This document shows, piece by piece, positions 1 through 11,265 of a stretch of 64,000 nt of DNA; position 1 is the first letter of the stretch; the number at the start of each line of letters is the position of its first letter. Origin of the DNA: Candidula unifasciata (lineage: Eukaryota; Mollusca; Gastropoda; Stylommatophora; Geomitridae). The stretch is taken from positions 222,239 through 286,238 of the forward strand of contig CAJHNH020000558.1 of NCBI GenBank assembly GCA_905116865.2. The letters are read 5' to 3'. The translations under genes and the position numbers were made by a program. The notes under the pieces are model-generated. The model did not search any database. It had not been told where the DNA came from and saw nothing but the letters and a program-made list of their open reading frames with translations.

Positions 1-29
1 GCTGCACATACCTAAATACGGCTCTTTAA

Positions 30-600
30 GTAGAAGTAGCAGCAGCAGGAGCAACAGCAGTAGCAGAGTTGTTGTAGTGGAGGTGTTAGTAGCGGTAGTA
101 GAATTGGCACTAGACGCACATGTAGTAGTAATCTTCTTCTTCTGCCTTTCTATCCCCCAATGGAGCATAGGTCCTTAACCAACTCACGCCAAGTGGTTCT
201 ATCCTTTGCCATTACATGGAGTTCTCCCCATGACCTCCCCATTTTTCTAACTTTGACTTGGTTTTACTTGCTTCTCTTTTTGACTTATCCATGGTTGGTT
301 GTTTTTTGTGGCTACTGTTGTTATAGGATGAGGTACCCAACCTCAAACCCAACCCTATCCTTAGTCGCCTCTTACGACATGCCTGGTAAAGTGCAGTGTC
401 ACTATCCTTTGCTTCCCGTGATACTAATGTTAGTAAAAGTAGTTTAGGCTTCTAGTTGGTGCAGTACCAATGTCAACAGAGGTAGCAACAATGGCAGCAG
501 CAACAGCAACAGTATTAGTTGTAATATCGGCGTCATCAACAGTTGAAGCGGCAGTAAGAGATGCAGCACCATCAGTGGTACAACCACCGGCGACAGTATC
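30..600. repeat. Interrupted AGC/AAC trinucleotide-rich tracts
   Basis: Two imperfect trinucleotide tracts, at about 30-130 and 468-600, are built from agc, aac, agt and related triplets. They are interrupted and carry no sustained reading frame. Confidence 0.6.
200..430 (-). mobile_element. Degenerate SINE-like fragment with the conserved central block
   Basis: The stretch tagtcgcctcttacgacatg (about 361-380) matches the central block of SINE D in reverse orientation, where it reads ttagtcgactcttacgacat. A related block lies near 33,550. The flanks do not match SINE D well, so this may be a different SINE sharing the same central domain. The small open frame over it has no recognisable domain. 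Confidence 0.35.
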
Positions 601-1845
601 GCTCAGGTTCTAACCTCAGGGCTGTACCGAAAAGTGCCTAAAGCTAGCATAGGCGTGTTTCTGTCAGGCTCGTACAAGTCTTTTCCAGATTTTTTTATAT
701 TTTGTATATGAAAACTAGAAGCATATATTAACGACTGTGATCTAACTGAGATACCATGCAGCCATGTAGTCATGGATCAGTTGCAAGGGAAACGTTGCTG
801 GTCTGTTCAGGGTGGATCAAGTACTGGAAATATCATTAGAATAACAAAGGGCACGTGGAGTCAATATCTGTATTTTTGAAAACACCACAGGATTTTGTCA
901 CAATAAGGGTATATTTCGTCATGTTAGGGAAGTGGTTTGGGTGGTATCGCTAAGCTCGAAATAGAAGCAGTTTAGAAAGAGAGATTTTATAAAGATTTCA
1001 ACTATTAGGATGGTCGACATGGTGACATCACAGGGCATTCTCTGAATATTGCACTCGTTTGCGCCTACTTTGAACGTGCTGAAACTAATCAGTGTGGCTC
1101 ATTTTATGCGTGGCACGTACAGGGCTGCCGAAGTTGGTACTTTGGAACGAATTTGGCACTATTTGACCCTTATCGAGCAAAGTTACTTTTGGAACCACGC
1201 CCTGTGTTTTGGAACGTTTTAGAAATGTTGCATCAATATTTTAAATTTTTGCATTGTGTTGAACTTTTAAAACAAAGTGATTGGGAGTGTACTGAAAAGA
1301 AGCAATTGCTGGGGCAAATGTAACTTTTGTCGTGATTGGTAAAGTGCGCTTTTTTTTTAGTTATAAAGTGCAGTATAAGAATTTCCACCCAGACAAACAG
1401 CACGCGGTTCTCTTTCATTTCTTTTTTTCAGTCAAGTTTTACATTTAAATTTATTATTCAGTTTCAGTTCGAAGTAATTTGTGATATTTTTAATACGTTT
1501 ATAATTGTTGCGGTATTTATTTTCAAATTGCTTTTTGAGTTTAAGTTTCTAGTGCAAACAAGATCAACCACCTAATGCTGTTTAAAAAAAAAAGAAGGAA
1601 ACACCAGAAAAAAAATGGTTTACAATATAACTAGAGAAAATTTTAGACGAAAATCGCTTTACATTAGTATCAAAATTTAGGCTTAGTCTTCTGGCATTAC
1701 CTCACTCCTCTGCAGATGCAGAAAGAGTTTTCTCTCTATAAAACAAGTTATAATTTAAAAAAGAACGCTCTTCTGTGAAGATTTCAACAATAAATGCGTA
1801 ATGAGATCAAAGTTGTTGCTCCAGGATATTAACTGCACCAACTGG
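601..1845. other. No recognisable gene or repeat
   Basis: A+T-rich sequence with only short open frames lacking domain features or splice-supported extension. I see nothing assignable here. Confidence 0.5.
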
Positions 1846-2060
1846 AACTGACTGACTTTCCACCCCACCAGGACATCACACAAGCGATAAACACCCGATG
1901 ACAGAAAGTGCCACCATGCGGATGAGGATCACCGTGGAGAGGTCCCAGAAACCGCGTTCAGACAATTGGCCATATTGATGGCCTGCCTATATTGCGGCCC
2001 CTGGCAAAAGCCAGAGCGGGGCTTCAAATAACAAAAAATTACGTCCTAAGAAGGACGTAA
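1846..2060 (+). mobile_element. Repeat C copy: tetranucleotide head, core, 3' hairpin
   Basis: An (actg)n head leads into the conserved core beginning ccccaccaggacatcaca. A variable region and the segment gcccctggcaaaagccagag follow. The copy ends in a hairpin with arms acgtcct and aggacgt at 2041-2058. At least eight other copies lie in the window, on both strands. The architecture resembles non-autonomous Helentrons (HINE/pearl/DINE-1 type), but no transposase or formal end is visible. Confidence 0.75.
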
Positions 2061-2294
2061 GGATATAGTAGACACACACATTACACCAACTGGAAGCAGA
2101 CACATCAGCTTTATCACAAACCGAGCGGGAAAAATAAAACAGCAATGATATTATGGGGAAAGAATTTCATTTCTTATCAAACATAAGGTACGCACAGGAC
2201 CGTGCCTTGCTGTAATACAAGGGGCGGTCGCATCAAACTGCACAGTTAGAGGATGCATAAGCAGCGAAATCAAGACACAGTTTAAACTGTTGAC

Positions 2295-2318
2295 ATGTGT
2301 TTATGTGTGTATGTGTGT

Positions 2319-2358
<40 letters not shown>

Positions 2359-2366
2359 GTGTGTGT
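2295..2366 (+). repeat. (GT)n microsatellite
   Basis: GT dinucleotide tract with a few TA interruptions. Confidence 0.9.
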
Positions 2367-2380
2367 CTTCAACATTAGTA

Positions 2381-2905
2381 CCACAAACTGCTCCCATTGA
2401 CTGGAAACATGCAATAGTTGTACCATTGTTGAAGAACAAGGGAAGCAAGCGATAATGCAGTCAATATTGAGGCATCTGTCTTCTAAGTCATGTTGGGAAA
2501 ATATCATCATCATCTTCATCTGCCCTGCCAACTGGCGTAGGCGCTCATGCGTCTGGTTGCCTGGAACAGCTGTCTTGATGATATCCCTCCATGCCATCAT
2601 TTCAGCCTATCCAGCATCAATTCTTGGTCTGCCTCTACCCCTTCTCCCACTGATCTTTCCAGTTGTTACGATGTTTTCCAATGTCTACCGTCTCATTATG
2701 AGGCCAAAGAATTGTGTTTGTCCCTTTCTTATTGTTTGGGAAAATATATGCTAAGATAATAGAAACGAGACTGCTACCAGTAATAGAACCACAGCTGACA
2801 GAAGATCACATGGGTTTTAGAAGAGACAGAAGCTGCACAGATGAAATCTTCATACTTAAACAGTTAACTGAAAAAACATCGAATATGATCATAACTTTTT
2901 CGTAG
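2381..2905 (+). mobile_element. LINE reverse-transcriptase fragment (fingers/palm), interrupted
   Basis: Before the insertion the frame reads like RT motif 1-2 (DWKHAIVVPLLKNKG, then LLSHVGKI). After the insertion it continues as YAKIIETRLLPVIEPQ followed by HMGFRRDRSCTDEIF, the typical GFR..RS.TD.I RT block. Stops and the inserted fragment at 2505-2735 make it non-functional. The family cannot be fixed from so short a piece; it is an RTE/Jockey-type non-LTR RT. Confidence 0.8.
2505..2735 (-). mobile_element. LINE-2 3' end, 5'-truncated, inserted into an RT gene
   Basis: Antisense copy of the LINE-2 3' terminus. It matches 48,728-48,960 and the sense copy at 45,816-46,270, and has a (TCA)n/(TGA)n tail at 2505-2517. 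It is flanked by perfect 12-bp target-site duplications, ttgggaaaatat, at 2493-2504 and 2736-2747. The host reading frame resumes directly after the second duplication. Confidence 0.85.
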
Positions 2906-2916
2906 CACTTGTCGAC

Positions 2917-3163
2917 CATGAGAATAGACCCACTGCCTCCCTGACAAGCATGTCGTAAAAGGTGACTATTCATGGTTGTATCATTTGAAGCCGGGGTGCA
3001 TCTTCATGAGAGGCGAGGAACCAGCAGTTTGCAAACAAATAAGCCAGATCTGTAAAATGGATGCGCACGCAAACCTTAAGTTGTCTAACAAGACCGAAGT
3101 CCAGGAGTAGACGAACAGCCAGAACTTTCCGCCTGAGTTCACAGCCGGCAAATGCGAACAATA
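2917..3163 (+). mobile_element. SINE D copy
   Basis: Contains the family landmarks: gaatagacccactgcctcc, agcatgtcgtaa, a segment like gaggcgaggaaccagcag, taagccagatctgtaaa, and the 3' cagaactttccgcc block. The (GAA)n tail is degenerate. Confidence 0.8.
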
Positions 3164-3962
3164 ACTATGTTTGTTTCGGTATTTCCTGTTTATGATTGTT
3201 AATTTGCACCACGGTTCTATAACTGCCAACCCTTCATGTCACCGCTCAGGGGCGCCTGAACTTGGGAGCTGTAGCCTCTTTAACCCCCTCCCCCTTTTCC
3301 CCAACGATTTTTAAAAAGGGGAAATTCCCTCCAATAATGTAGCAATGAGGCTAGGCAGCCCTTATACATAAATTAAAACCTTAAAATTAATCTTATATAT
3401 AAATTCTCTTTAAAAGCGTTTTTAAATACGTTTCATATTATGTTAATGTACTATTGATAAACAGTTAGTACAATAATATTATTATCATTTTTATTATTAT
3501 TAATCTGTTCTTAAGCTAGGGAGAAGCCTTCTTTAGCCACCCCTCCCCCACCACCTCACCCCCTCCCCCACCACCTCACCCCCCCCCATTTTTTTTTATC
3601 TGCTCCAATTTATAATCAGCGTCGGTTTGCAGCATGTCGCTCCAAGGGACATGTTTGATAAGTCACATTATTATTATTTATTTTAAAGCTTTTATTGCAC
3701 AGGCCTACGTCAAACCAGTTAAAATGTTATTTTTTGTTCTTATCAGTTAGGATATCATTTTAGTTCACATTGCTGTTTTCGTGTAGAGACTTCCTGTTGA
3801 TTGCTATTAATCTGCACGACAGTTCTGCAAACAGACCAAGCGGTAACCAGCCAGGTCAGCACGACTGTCTCTGGCGAAAAAATGAGACGGGAGTTCGTGG
3901 CTGTTAATACGAAGTAAATATGGAAGGGTAGGGAGTTCATAGTGAGGTTAGATTATATAACG
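3164..3962. other. No gene; C-rich tract and short duplication
   Basis: A C-rich stretch at 3536-3590 includes a direct repeat of a roughly 20-bp unit (cctcccccaccacctcaccc). The rest is A+T-rich without assignable features. Confidence 0.5.
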
Positions 3963-4147
3963 CAGCAATCCTCAACCTGTGTGTCGCGACCCTGTTGTGG
4001 GTTGAACAGGTTTCGCCTAAGACCATCGGAAAACACATATTAACTGCAGTTATAAAGTAACAGTGAAGATAACTGAATGGTTGGTTGTCGCCACGACACA
4101 GGGACTGTATTACAGAGTCGCCGCATTAGGAAAGTTGAGAACCACTG
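3963..4147 (+). mobile_element. SPIN/OposCharlie-like hAT MITE
   Basis: The left end is close to cagcaatcctcaacctgtg and the right end reads ggaaagttgagaaccactg. Interior landmarks are tcgcgaccctg, cctaagaccatcggaaaac and gcattagg. These match the terminal and subterminal sequence I recall for SPIN/OC1-type hAT non-autonomous elements. The 8-bp target duplication is no longer recognisable, so the copy is old. Confidence 0.75.
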
Positions 4148-5725
4148 AGGGTCTGGCCGGCTCACTACACTCAGAGGAAAAGCAGGACGGACATATAACC
4201 AGATTGTGACCGGTACCATCAGTATTGGAACTCCGCGTTGGCTGCTGAAGGTGGGGACCGAGCATGCATAGGAATGACCATGCATGGGAGTAGCAGGACC
4301 TTGTCATTTACTGATGACGTCTTGGTACATCGACATGGAAGAGATCGTCAAGAGATAGCCTATTAAATGCAGAGTGAACTTGATCGCATGTCCTCCTGGT
4401 GTGTAGATTCTAATGCTCATGTCAACCCTTCGAATGCCTCAGTAACGTGGTTCTCCTTGAACACGCATATAGTAAAGGCAGACTTAACAGCAGTGGAAAT
4501 CAGGGAGGAAATTTTGACGAGAACAAATCTGATGAAATACCTCGGAGTTAGGTTTGATCGCAACCTGTCCTTTAGAGAACATGTTGACCATGTCATAACA
4601 AAAACACGCAAAGGCCAGTCAGCAATGAGGGTCATGGCCGCTGCTAATACTGAGCAGAGACTACTTCTGTTCCAGAATTGTACTTTCTCCCATCAAATAT
4701 GCTCTAGCCATCCTCACTGTAAGCCATACTTAGATTGAAAGACTTGAGAAGGTGCAAAACGAAGCAGTGCGCATGATTCTGAAATGTACTGGAGACACCT
4801 CGTTTGTAGCAGTGAGGTACCTTATTGATTTCCCTACCATGAACTAGAGGATCAAGCTCAGACCTGAAGCATCCTCTGCACTACATGCTCTTCATGAAAA
4901 GGGCAACAGACTTAAAAGGGGGCAAATCATGGCTGGGTAGGGCAGAGGAGGACATCATGCAGGTTTGCAGCCTTACAGACATCCATCCAGGTGAGGAATA
5001 GATACCAGCGTCTAAAACGCCTAGTCTCACATTCTCCTGTGTCGTGACGATCGATAGGAATTGTCGGGAGCAGAATCCCGCTGCTGTCAATGCCAAGGTA
5101 TGAGCGCTTATCAGTGACAAGTCAGATGAGACAGATGTGCTGATCTTCACAGACGGGTCTGTTATACCAGGACATAAGAGTGCATGGCCATTTACAGTTC
5201 GCTCTTCAGGCAGAAGATTTTAATTGAAGCCAGCCGTGTCTTCTCCGTGACTACCAGCAGCCTGACGATAGAGGTGATGGCGGTGACACAAGCTTTCATG
5301 TGGCTGAACTGGGATCACAGGATTATTCCCGCGTGTGTTTGCTGACAGATTCTTTGAGCATGATCTGGCGGGTCGAGGCAAGCTGGTGACACAGACAGTG
5401 GATTGAGTCATTGCAAAAATTCTCCTGTGTGTGCAGTTACCATTTATATTTGTCACAGGGAGTGCAAAGTCTTATTGGTAATGAAAGAGCTAGTAGACTG
5501 GCAGGTGCAGCATTAATTGAAGATAGCTTTCCTATGGATCACGCAGATATTTTAAATGCCTTTAGAGAGATAGGACGTTCCGAGGATTTTGGAAGCAACG
5601 TGTCCACATCACTGCTCGTAATACAAGAATTGGGAGTAAAGATTTGCACAGTCAAGTATGAGCAGCACACTGGACGCACATGAAGTCTTGTCAACTAGCA
5701 TAGGACTGGTACTATTAACTGATTT
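4148..5725 (+). mobile_element. LINE-1: RT palm to RNase H, decayed
   Basis: This is a non-LTR retrotransposon with an RNase H domain. RT motif C survives as LSFTDDVLVHRHG near 4300 (normally F/YADD). It is followed by MQSELDRMSSWCVDSNAHVN and YLGVRFDRNLSFREHVDHV (about 4367-4640). Further on, IFTDGSV (about 5142-5162) is the first RNase H motif, and GNERASRLAGAALIEDS (about 5480) is the last. Several stops and frame changes interrupt it. Other copies of the same family occur antisense at 12.3-13.35, 32.6-33.6, 40.9, 43.0 and 47.3 kb. The family is probably in the I/Jockey group; RNase H argues for the I-type. Confidence 0.85.
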
Positions 5726-5898
5726 TAGGTTCAGCATAGGTTTTAATTCCCGCTGACTTCCAAAACAAAAATGTCATAGTGCCATGAAAACTGAACTACC
5801 AGTTTCCCTGTGTTTATCTAAATTACTGCCTAAATAGGTCTGTGACTCCGCCTTTTGGAGTTGGATATCATCAAGAGAAACCAGATTACTGTTTGCCT

Positions 5899-6170
5899 TT
5901 TCCGTGTGGGTTTTGGGACCCCGTTGTGGGGGAAACTAGAATAGACCGACTCCCTTCCCAACAAGCCGTAACAGTCGACTATTTGGGGGCTTCCTTCGAG
6001 TGTATTTGCATGAGATGCAACGAACCAACAATCTGTATAAATTAGGTCAGATCTGTTAAACAGATGTGCGTGCATCACTCAGGTTGTGGAACAAGACTAA
6101 AGTCCAGAGTTGCACAAACAACCAGAGCTTCCCACTGGAGTTTACAGACAGTGAACGCGAAGAAGAAGAA
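5899..6170 (+). mobile_element. SINE D, near full length, with (GAA)n tail
   Basis: Complete family structure from ccgtgtgggttttgggac to the cgaagaagaagaa tail. It is flanked by the 8-bp direct repeat gtttgcct at 5891-5898 and 6171-6178, consistent with LINE-type mobilisation. Confidence 0.85.
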
Positions 6171-6339
6171 GTTTGCCTGATTTATTCTCATAATCTTTGT
6201 CCTTCCCTTATGGAATTTGAAACCTAATTGTTACAAACTGGAAACAAGCATATTTAATTTAACTTGCATCCAATCTCATGAACGGCACAGAAAAGAAATG
6301 GTTGCTGTTGATGTTATTGGTCAGATAATCACGACTAAG

Positions 6340-6505
6340 GCCCCTTGATCCCCCCTCCCCTTACCGCAGTTTAGCTCTAAAAATATTTTACAACTCCCGC
6401 CCTGCCATTTTCCTCTAAAAATATGTTACCTCCCCCCCCCCTCCTCCCCCATGGCACCCTTTCCCTCTGAAAAAATGTTACCCCCCCCCCTTCCTCCCTT
6501 TTGTT
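6340..6505. repeat. C-rich degenerate tandem (about 60-bp unit)
   Basis: Repeated pattern of ctctaaaaatat/gaaaaaatgttac followed by a run of C, three times. Confidence 0.6.
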
Positions 6506-6883
6506 CAACAATGTTTACTCTGTGTCGACACCACTATCTCTGTGCTTTCCCTAGCGCCACCACACGTGTCTGTCTTGGTAAAGTTGTACTGGGTTACAGT
6601 ATTCCTGAGGTGTGTGTAGCAAGAATAAAGGTCGTCCAATAGCAGGGATTGCCCTTGACATTAAAGAGCAACAGATGAGATCATCTGACGAGAATGCCCT
6701 GGTACCAACTGTGGCAGAGAGCCACACAGAAGAATTACAAATAACAAGGCGCAAGGAAGAGACGATGCAAACGATGGGACAAAGGAATTGAAAGAATCAG
6801 CTTCAAAGAAATGATCAGCCTATACAACGTATTAACGATGACAATACTGTGTAATAGAAAGTCAAAACAAGGATCTTAGTTTT

Positions 6884-7102
6884 TACGTAGGATGCAGTTT
6901 TTTGTTTGAAGCCCCACCCTGGCTTCTAAAGGGGACCCTGAATATATCCGGGGCATAGATATGACCTAGCCATAGATATGGCCTAATGGCTGTAAGGGGT
7001 TTCTGGCACCTCTCCACGGGTGATCCTTATCCGCATGGTGGCACTTTGGGTTTTTATCGCTGTGTGATGTCCTGGTGGGGTACAGCTATCTACCTACCTG
7101 CC
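6884..7102 (-). mobile_element. Repeat C copy (antisense)
   Basis: Antisense core: gaagccccaccctggct, cacctctccacgggtgatcc, gtgatgtcctggtggggt. It is followed by a ctatctacctacctg tetranucleotide head. The terminal hairpin is degraded (gcatcctacgta). Confidence 0.75.
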
Positions 7103-7139
7103 TTAGTTTGAACAGGGGGATGAAACAATAATGGTAATT

Positions 7140-7440
7140 ACAACCATACAAAATCAAAATGCAACATTAAAGTTTCATCGCATCTGGGACTATTGCGGTT
7201 TCGAGGTGATTTACGGGAAAGCATCTGTTTGTGTGCTCCGTAAATTGAGATGCCCATGGACTCTGTCCATAGCTCTTGCGTGATGGGCCTCTTCTTCGCT
7301 TCCCACCTGGTCTGTAAATCATTGCTTGCTGGGGTATACTGTCTTCTGCCATCTGCGTTATATGACCAAACCATTTCATCCATTGTCTTCTAATCAAATC
7401 CAGAGCTGCTGCTACTTCCATTTTTCTTCGGATTTTATCG
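7140..7440 (-). mobile_element. LINE C-terminal fragment
   Basis: The antisense frame carries RRQWMKWFGHITQMAED and GGKRRRGPSRKSYGQS. These correspond to the R.RWFGH..RM and GKR.RGRP..TW signature at the C-terminus of many invertebrate non-LTR RT proteins. No start or full domain is present. Confidence 0.7.
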
Positions 7441-7494
7441 TTTTTGATCTTCTTATTATATAAGAGCCCTTCGCAGGAACGTCATTTCACTTGT

Positions 7495-8140
7495 TGTAAA
7501 TCTAACAGTTCTGAAGCAAGTTGATACGTTTAAGTGCTTGGGTAGCCTGATAACAGAAGATGGAAGCTGTTTTAAGAATCTAATGAGGAATAGCTCAATT
7601 AAATGCAGCGTTTCACAAAACGACATTCGGGTGTTTTTTTTATTTTTTATATTGACGTAAGGAAAAGAATTTTGAAGAGATATATAGTTCCAGTTCTGAT
7701 ATACAGTAATGAATCACCAGCAATCAATCAGTTAGTGAAACGTTTATGTGGAAGGGGCGGATTTGTGGTTTGTAGACGAATGTTGAGAACGCCCTGGATA
7801 GATATCTAGAATAATGATGATGTTTTGAAAGAACTGGACACTTTATAAGAGAAAAGATTGCCCATATCAGAAGGAGACAGTCTACATTTTCTGGACACCG
7901 TAAAGAAAAGGGGAAAACTGTTATACATCGTGTCGGTAGGAAAGTCGAATAAGAAGAGGGGTAGAGAAAGATCCAGAGATAAAAGGCTGTACAGTTTGAC
8001 AGTATGGTATCCGAGAAGATCCGTGTCAAAAGTAAATGAAAATACAGCAGGCGAAAGGCTGTGGACAGACGTCACTACCAACGCCATACTGAATGAATTA
8101 CAAAAAGAATCTCCAACATTTTACTCGATTCTCTCTGTGT
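7495..8140 (+). mobile_element. LINE-2 RT thumb/C-terminal fragment, decayed
   Basis: Frame pieces VDTFKCLGSLITEDGSC and then CRRMLRTPWIDI match the F.YLGS.I..DG and RRML.IPW signatures of the LINE-2 family (compare 45,921 and 53,300). Many frameshifts are present. Confidence 0.7.
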
Positions 8141-8143
8141 GGG

Positions 8144-8287
8144 TTACGGGGTGCTATTGTGGGGAAAAACAAGAATAGACTCACTGCCTACCCAAAATCA
8201 TTTCGTAAGAGTCGACTAATTGGGAGCTTCCTTTGAAATCGGAGTGCAATTGCCTGAGCCGCAAGGGACCCACAGTCAATTAAAATT
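8144..8287 (+). mobile_element. SINE D 5' part, 3'-truncated
   Basis: Begins gtgtgggttacggggtgc, then caagaatagactcactgcc and agagtcgactaattgggagc. It stops after gggacccacagtcaatt and lacks the 3' half and tail. Confidence 0.75.
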
Positions 8288-8850
8288 TTTCAACGGCGCC
8301 CTAATTTAAGTTAAAGAATGACTATTCGTGTCTTATTTAAATTGACTATGAAGATTTTACAATATTTAGTGACATCCTTGTGAAGAGTTGGCGGCTTCAC
8401 GGGGTGCCGCTGCGCACAGTCTGGGAATCACTGCATTACATGAATAATGGCTTGTACGTCAGCGGGTGCATGACTGGCTTTCATGACTGTACAAAAGTGA
8501 GCTGTGATTCTGGCGTGGGACCTTTGTTGTTGGCATTTCTGACAGCTGCCTAATACATTTCTAATGTGCAAACTTCAAGATGTTGCTGGGATTGACAAGT
8601 TTTTAATCAGTTTTCAGATGCGACGGCCACCCATGATGTCTGATTTCCACTGGCAAAGGAGAGGAACAGTTATGAGGCATGCCTGTCTGCAGCGATGTCA
8701 GAACAACGACTAACGGCTCTACATATACTTGTCATGTTCTCGCAACACACTCTAGTGTTAGGGTATCTATGGATTTCAGTAAACGTCGTCAAGACATTTG
8801 TGAAAAGTAAATATGACCAGTAATATGTTTTAACTACAGAACCAAATAGG
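8288..8850. other. No recognisable gene
   Basis: A ggcttcacggggtgccgctg segment near 8391 faintly resembles the end of an hAT MITE, but no partner end is seen. Otherwise featureless. Confidence 0.4.
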
Positions 8851-9085
8851 AGTCGCCATGGTGTACCGGCTAGAAGCTCGTCTACAGATCGGAGGGTCGT
8901 GGGTTTGGATCCTGACGAAGCCGGGCATTTTTCAAAGATGGCCTTGGCTTTCAGGTAAAGGCGACTGGCGTTATGCTGACCGAATCACTCACCAAGTGCC
9001 GATTGGTATACAAAATATAGACTTAGCCCTGTACGCCCAAAATGCCTAAAGCCAGGGGAAAAGGTTCTTTCCATTACTTTGTTTT
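8851..9085 (+). mobile_element. SINE B (tRNA-derived head)
   Basis: Head gtcgccatggtgtaccggct resembles a Pol III A box. The segment gggtttggatcctgacgaag resembles a degenerate B box. The 3' part has the family block accaagtgccgattggtata and agccctgtacgccc. The 3' end is at about 9085. Confidence 0.75.
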
Positions 9086-10005
9086 AAACATGACCAAATG
9101 ACTGACGGTTGGTCTAAAAATGTGACACTAGAACCACATCATACACCTGATATGTATGATGGCATGAAACTAGATCCGTTAGTTCTGTAGTCTCCATCCA
9201 GACAACAACAGCGTCCCTAGGCAATAGCCTACCGGAAATGAGCGTGGTAGTAGAAGCAGTTTATCCGGGGGTTATCAGCTGACGGTTATAATGCTTTTGA
9301 ACAATCAAAACAAACATGGCACACAATAGTGTGTACTTTTAGTAGCAAGAAAACAAGGCGCCCGATATTTGTCAAGTTTTTTTTTATTCTAGTATATGCA
9401 TTAATAGGGATATATAGGGGGCTTGTTTATGGGTGTTAGTGCGAGTGTATGCGGGCTTGTGTGTGTATGTGTGGGTGGTTTTCTTGGCAACGGGTAGAAA
9501 TGTCAGATGTGAATACCTGATTGAATATCCAGTTTTCTCTTAGGTCACCTTGAGAAAGAAAATACTATGTCGTTACGCCAAGACAGGATGCCTCGGGGGT
9601 TACTCTGTTAACTTTGAGTACGTCATGGTTATGTGTGGATCTGTTTCAGAGACACAGTGGTTGGGGTATTCGTGATTTAGGGTACAATGTTCGCGACAAA
9701 GCCACTAAACTGAATGCTCCGATTCCCATGAATGAATTTGACGCCTTGAGGCTTTCTTTTTCGCAACAGTGTTTTAGCAAAACTGTTGGGACTGGAACTT
9801 TAGTTTTATTTGAAAAAAAAAGCAAAGCAGATATGAAAGAAGACAGTGTGGAATAGAGAGTGAGAAAGAGAGAGAAAGAGGGCGAAGTGGGGAGAGAGAG
9901 TATGAGGTGGGGGGGGGGGTAAAGAGGTAAGTAGTCTTAAACAAGGTATATGCCCCCACCCCTTAGAAAATGTGTTTTCTTTAAATCAGCACCCATGACA
10001 GTGGT
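9086..10005. other. No recognisable gene
   Basis: Unassigned sequence with a GA-rich stretch at 9855-9900 and a G run at about 9909-9919. The small open frame at 9614-9856 shows no domain. Confidence 0.4.
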
Positions 10006-10210
10006 GTATCTATCTACTTTTACCCTTCCAGGACATCACACAAGCGATAAACACCCGATGACACAAAGTGCCACCATGTGGATGAGGATCCCAGAAACCG
10101 CGCTCAGCCATTAGACCATATTTATGGCTAGGCTAAATTGCGGCCCCTGGCAAGAGCCAGGGTAGGGCTTCAATTAACGAAAAACTGCATCTCACAAGGG
10201 AGATGACTGG
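10006..10210 (+). mobile_element. Repeat C copy
   Basis: A tctatctact head precedes the core ccaggacatcacacaagcg. The 3' hairpin has arms catctc and gagatg at about 10,189-10,206, followed by actgg. Confidence 0.75.
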
Positions 10211-10344
10211 ATTATTATTATTGACAGTGGTGTAGTCAAACATAGTTATAGCCTGAGAGCAATGCAGGGAAGGGGGATTCTTTCCCTGCTTTATCACACA
10301 TTCTTTCAAAGTTATTACCGTCTTTGTCTTCACAAAGAAATCAT

Positions 10345-10470
10345 CGGGGTGGGGGGTGTGGGGGGGGGGGTAAATGTGGGGGGGGGGAGCTGTGGCTAAT
10401 TTACCAAGGGGTAAGCTTGGAATCTGGAAGACATTCAACACTGCGGGGGGTGGGGGGGGGGGGGGGGGAG
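10345..10470 (+). repeat. G-run cluster (G-quadruplex-prone)
   Basis: Multiple runs of four or more G on the + strand, at 10,346-10,390 and 10,444-10,468. They lie between two oppositely oriented repeat C copies. Confidence 0.7.
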
Positions 10471-10523
10471 GAGAGAGAACATAGGCGGGCTTTTAATCAG
10501 TTTGCAACGTTTCAATCTACTTC

Positions 10524-10736
10524 CCGTCCTTTTTAAGACGAAAATTTTCGTTATTTGAAGCCCTACTCTGGCTCTTGCCAGGGACCGCAATATAGCCTGG
10601 CCATAAATATGGCCTAAAGGCTGAACGCGGTTTCTGGGACCTCTCCACGGTGATCCTCATCCACATGGTAGTACCTTGTGTCATCGGGTGTTTATCGCTT
10701 GTGTGATGTCCTGGTGGGGTAGAAAGTCAGTCAGTA
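10524..10736 (-). mobile_element. Repeat C copy (antisense)
   Basis: On the minus strand the 3' hairpin is cgtctt/aggacg around a four-A loop (10,525-10,541). The core is intact and the head is (gtca)n: agtcagtcagt. Confidence 0.75.
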
Positions 10737-11167
10737 ATCAGTTTGCAACAGGTACTAAACTATGAGCATACCAACTGTTCATTGACTACTGAAGAAGAAG
10801 ACGGAGCACGCGTGGGAATGTCTCGAGTGCAGAGATGTCAATTCCTAATTAATTCATTCATTAAATCATCCATTTATTACAGGTGATAAGGCATGCGTGT
10901 CGAACTGAAAAGTGCTTGTTGATCACGTTAGAAGTATAAGTAGCTGTTTGAACTACACAAGACATTTAAATACGAGGTCACACTAATTGAGAAAAACATA
11001 ATAAATTATGCAAATATGTGACAAGGCATAAGCTGTTCGTTAAACAAAAACATGCAGTAAATGTAAACACATTGTATAACAAAATGTGTTTTGGCCCTTT
11101 CAAGTTTAGAAGGATTTTTAAGTAATCCGCATTGTTAGACTTAAAGGACCCCTATCGTGTCACTGGG

Positions 11168-11265
11168 AGAGCCGCCGCGGTGTAGCGGCTAGACTCTCTC
11201 CTGCTGATGCGAAGGTCGTGAGTTCAGGCCCTGACGGAGTTAGACATTTTTTAAAACAGGACCTT
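11168..11265 (+). mobile_element. SINE B, 5' part
   Basis: tRNA-like head gccgccgcggtgtagcggct and B-box-like gtgagttcaggccctgac. It is broken at about 11,266, where a second tRNA-like element begins. Confidence 0.7.

Noticed and set aside
160..447. 95-codon hydrophobic frame as a membrane protein
   Set aside because: It overlaps repeat-derived sequence sharing the SINE central block, and no splice or codon evidence supports it.
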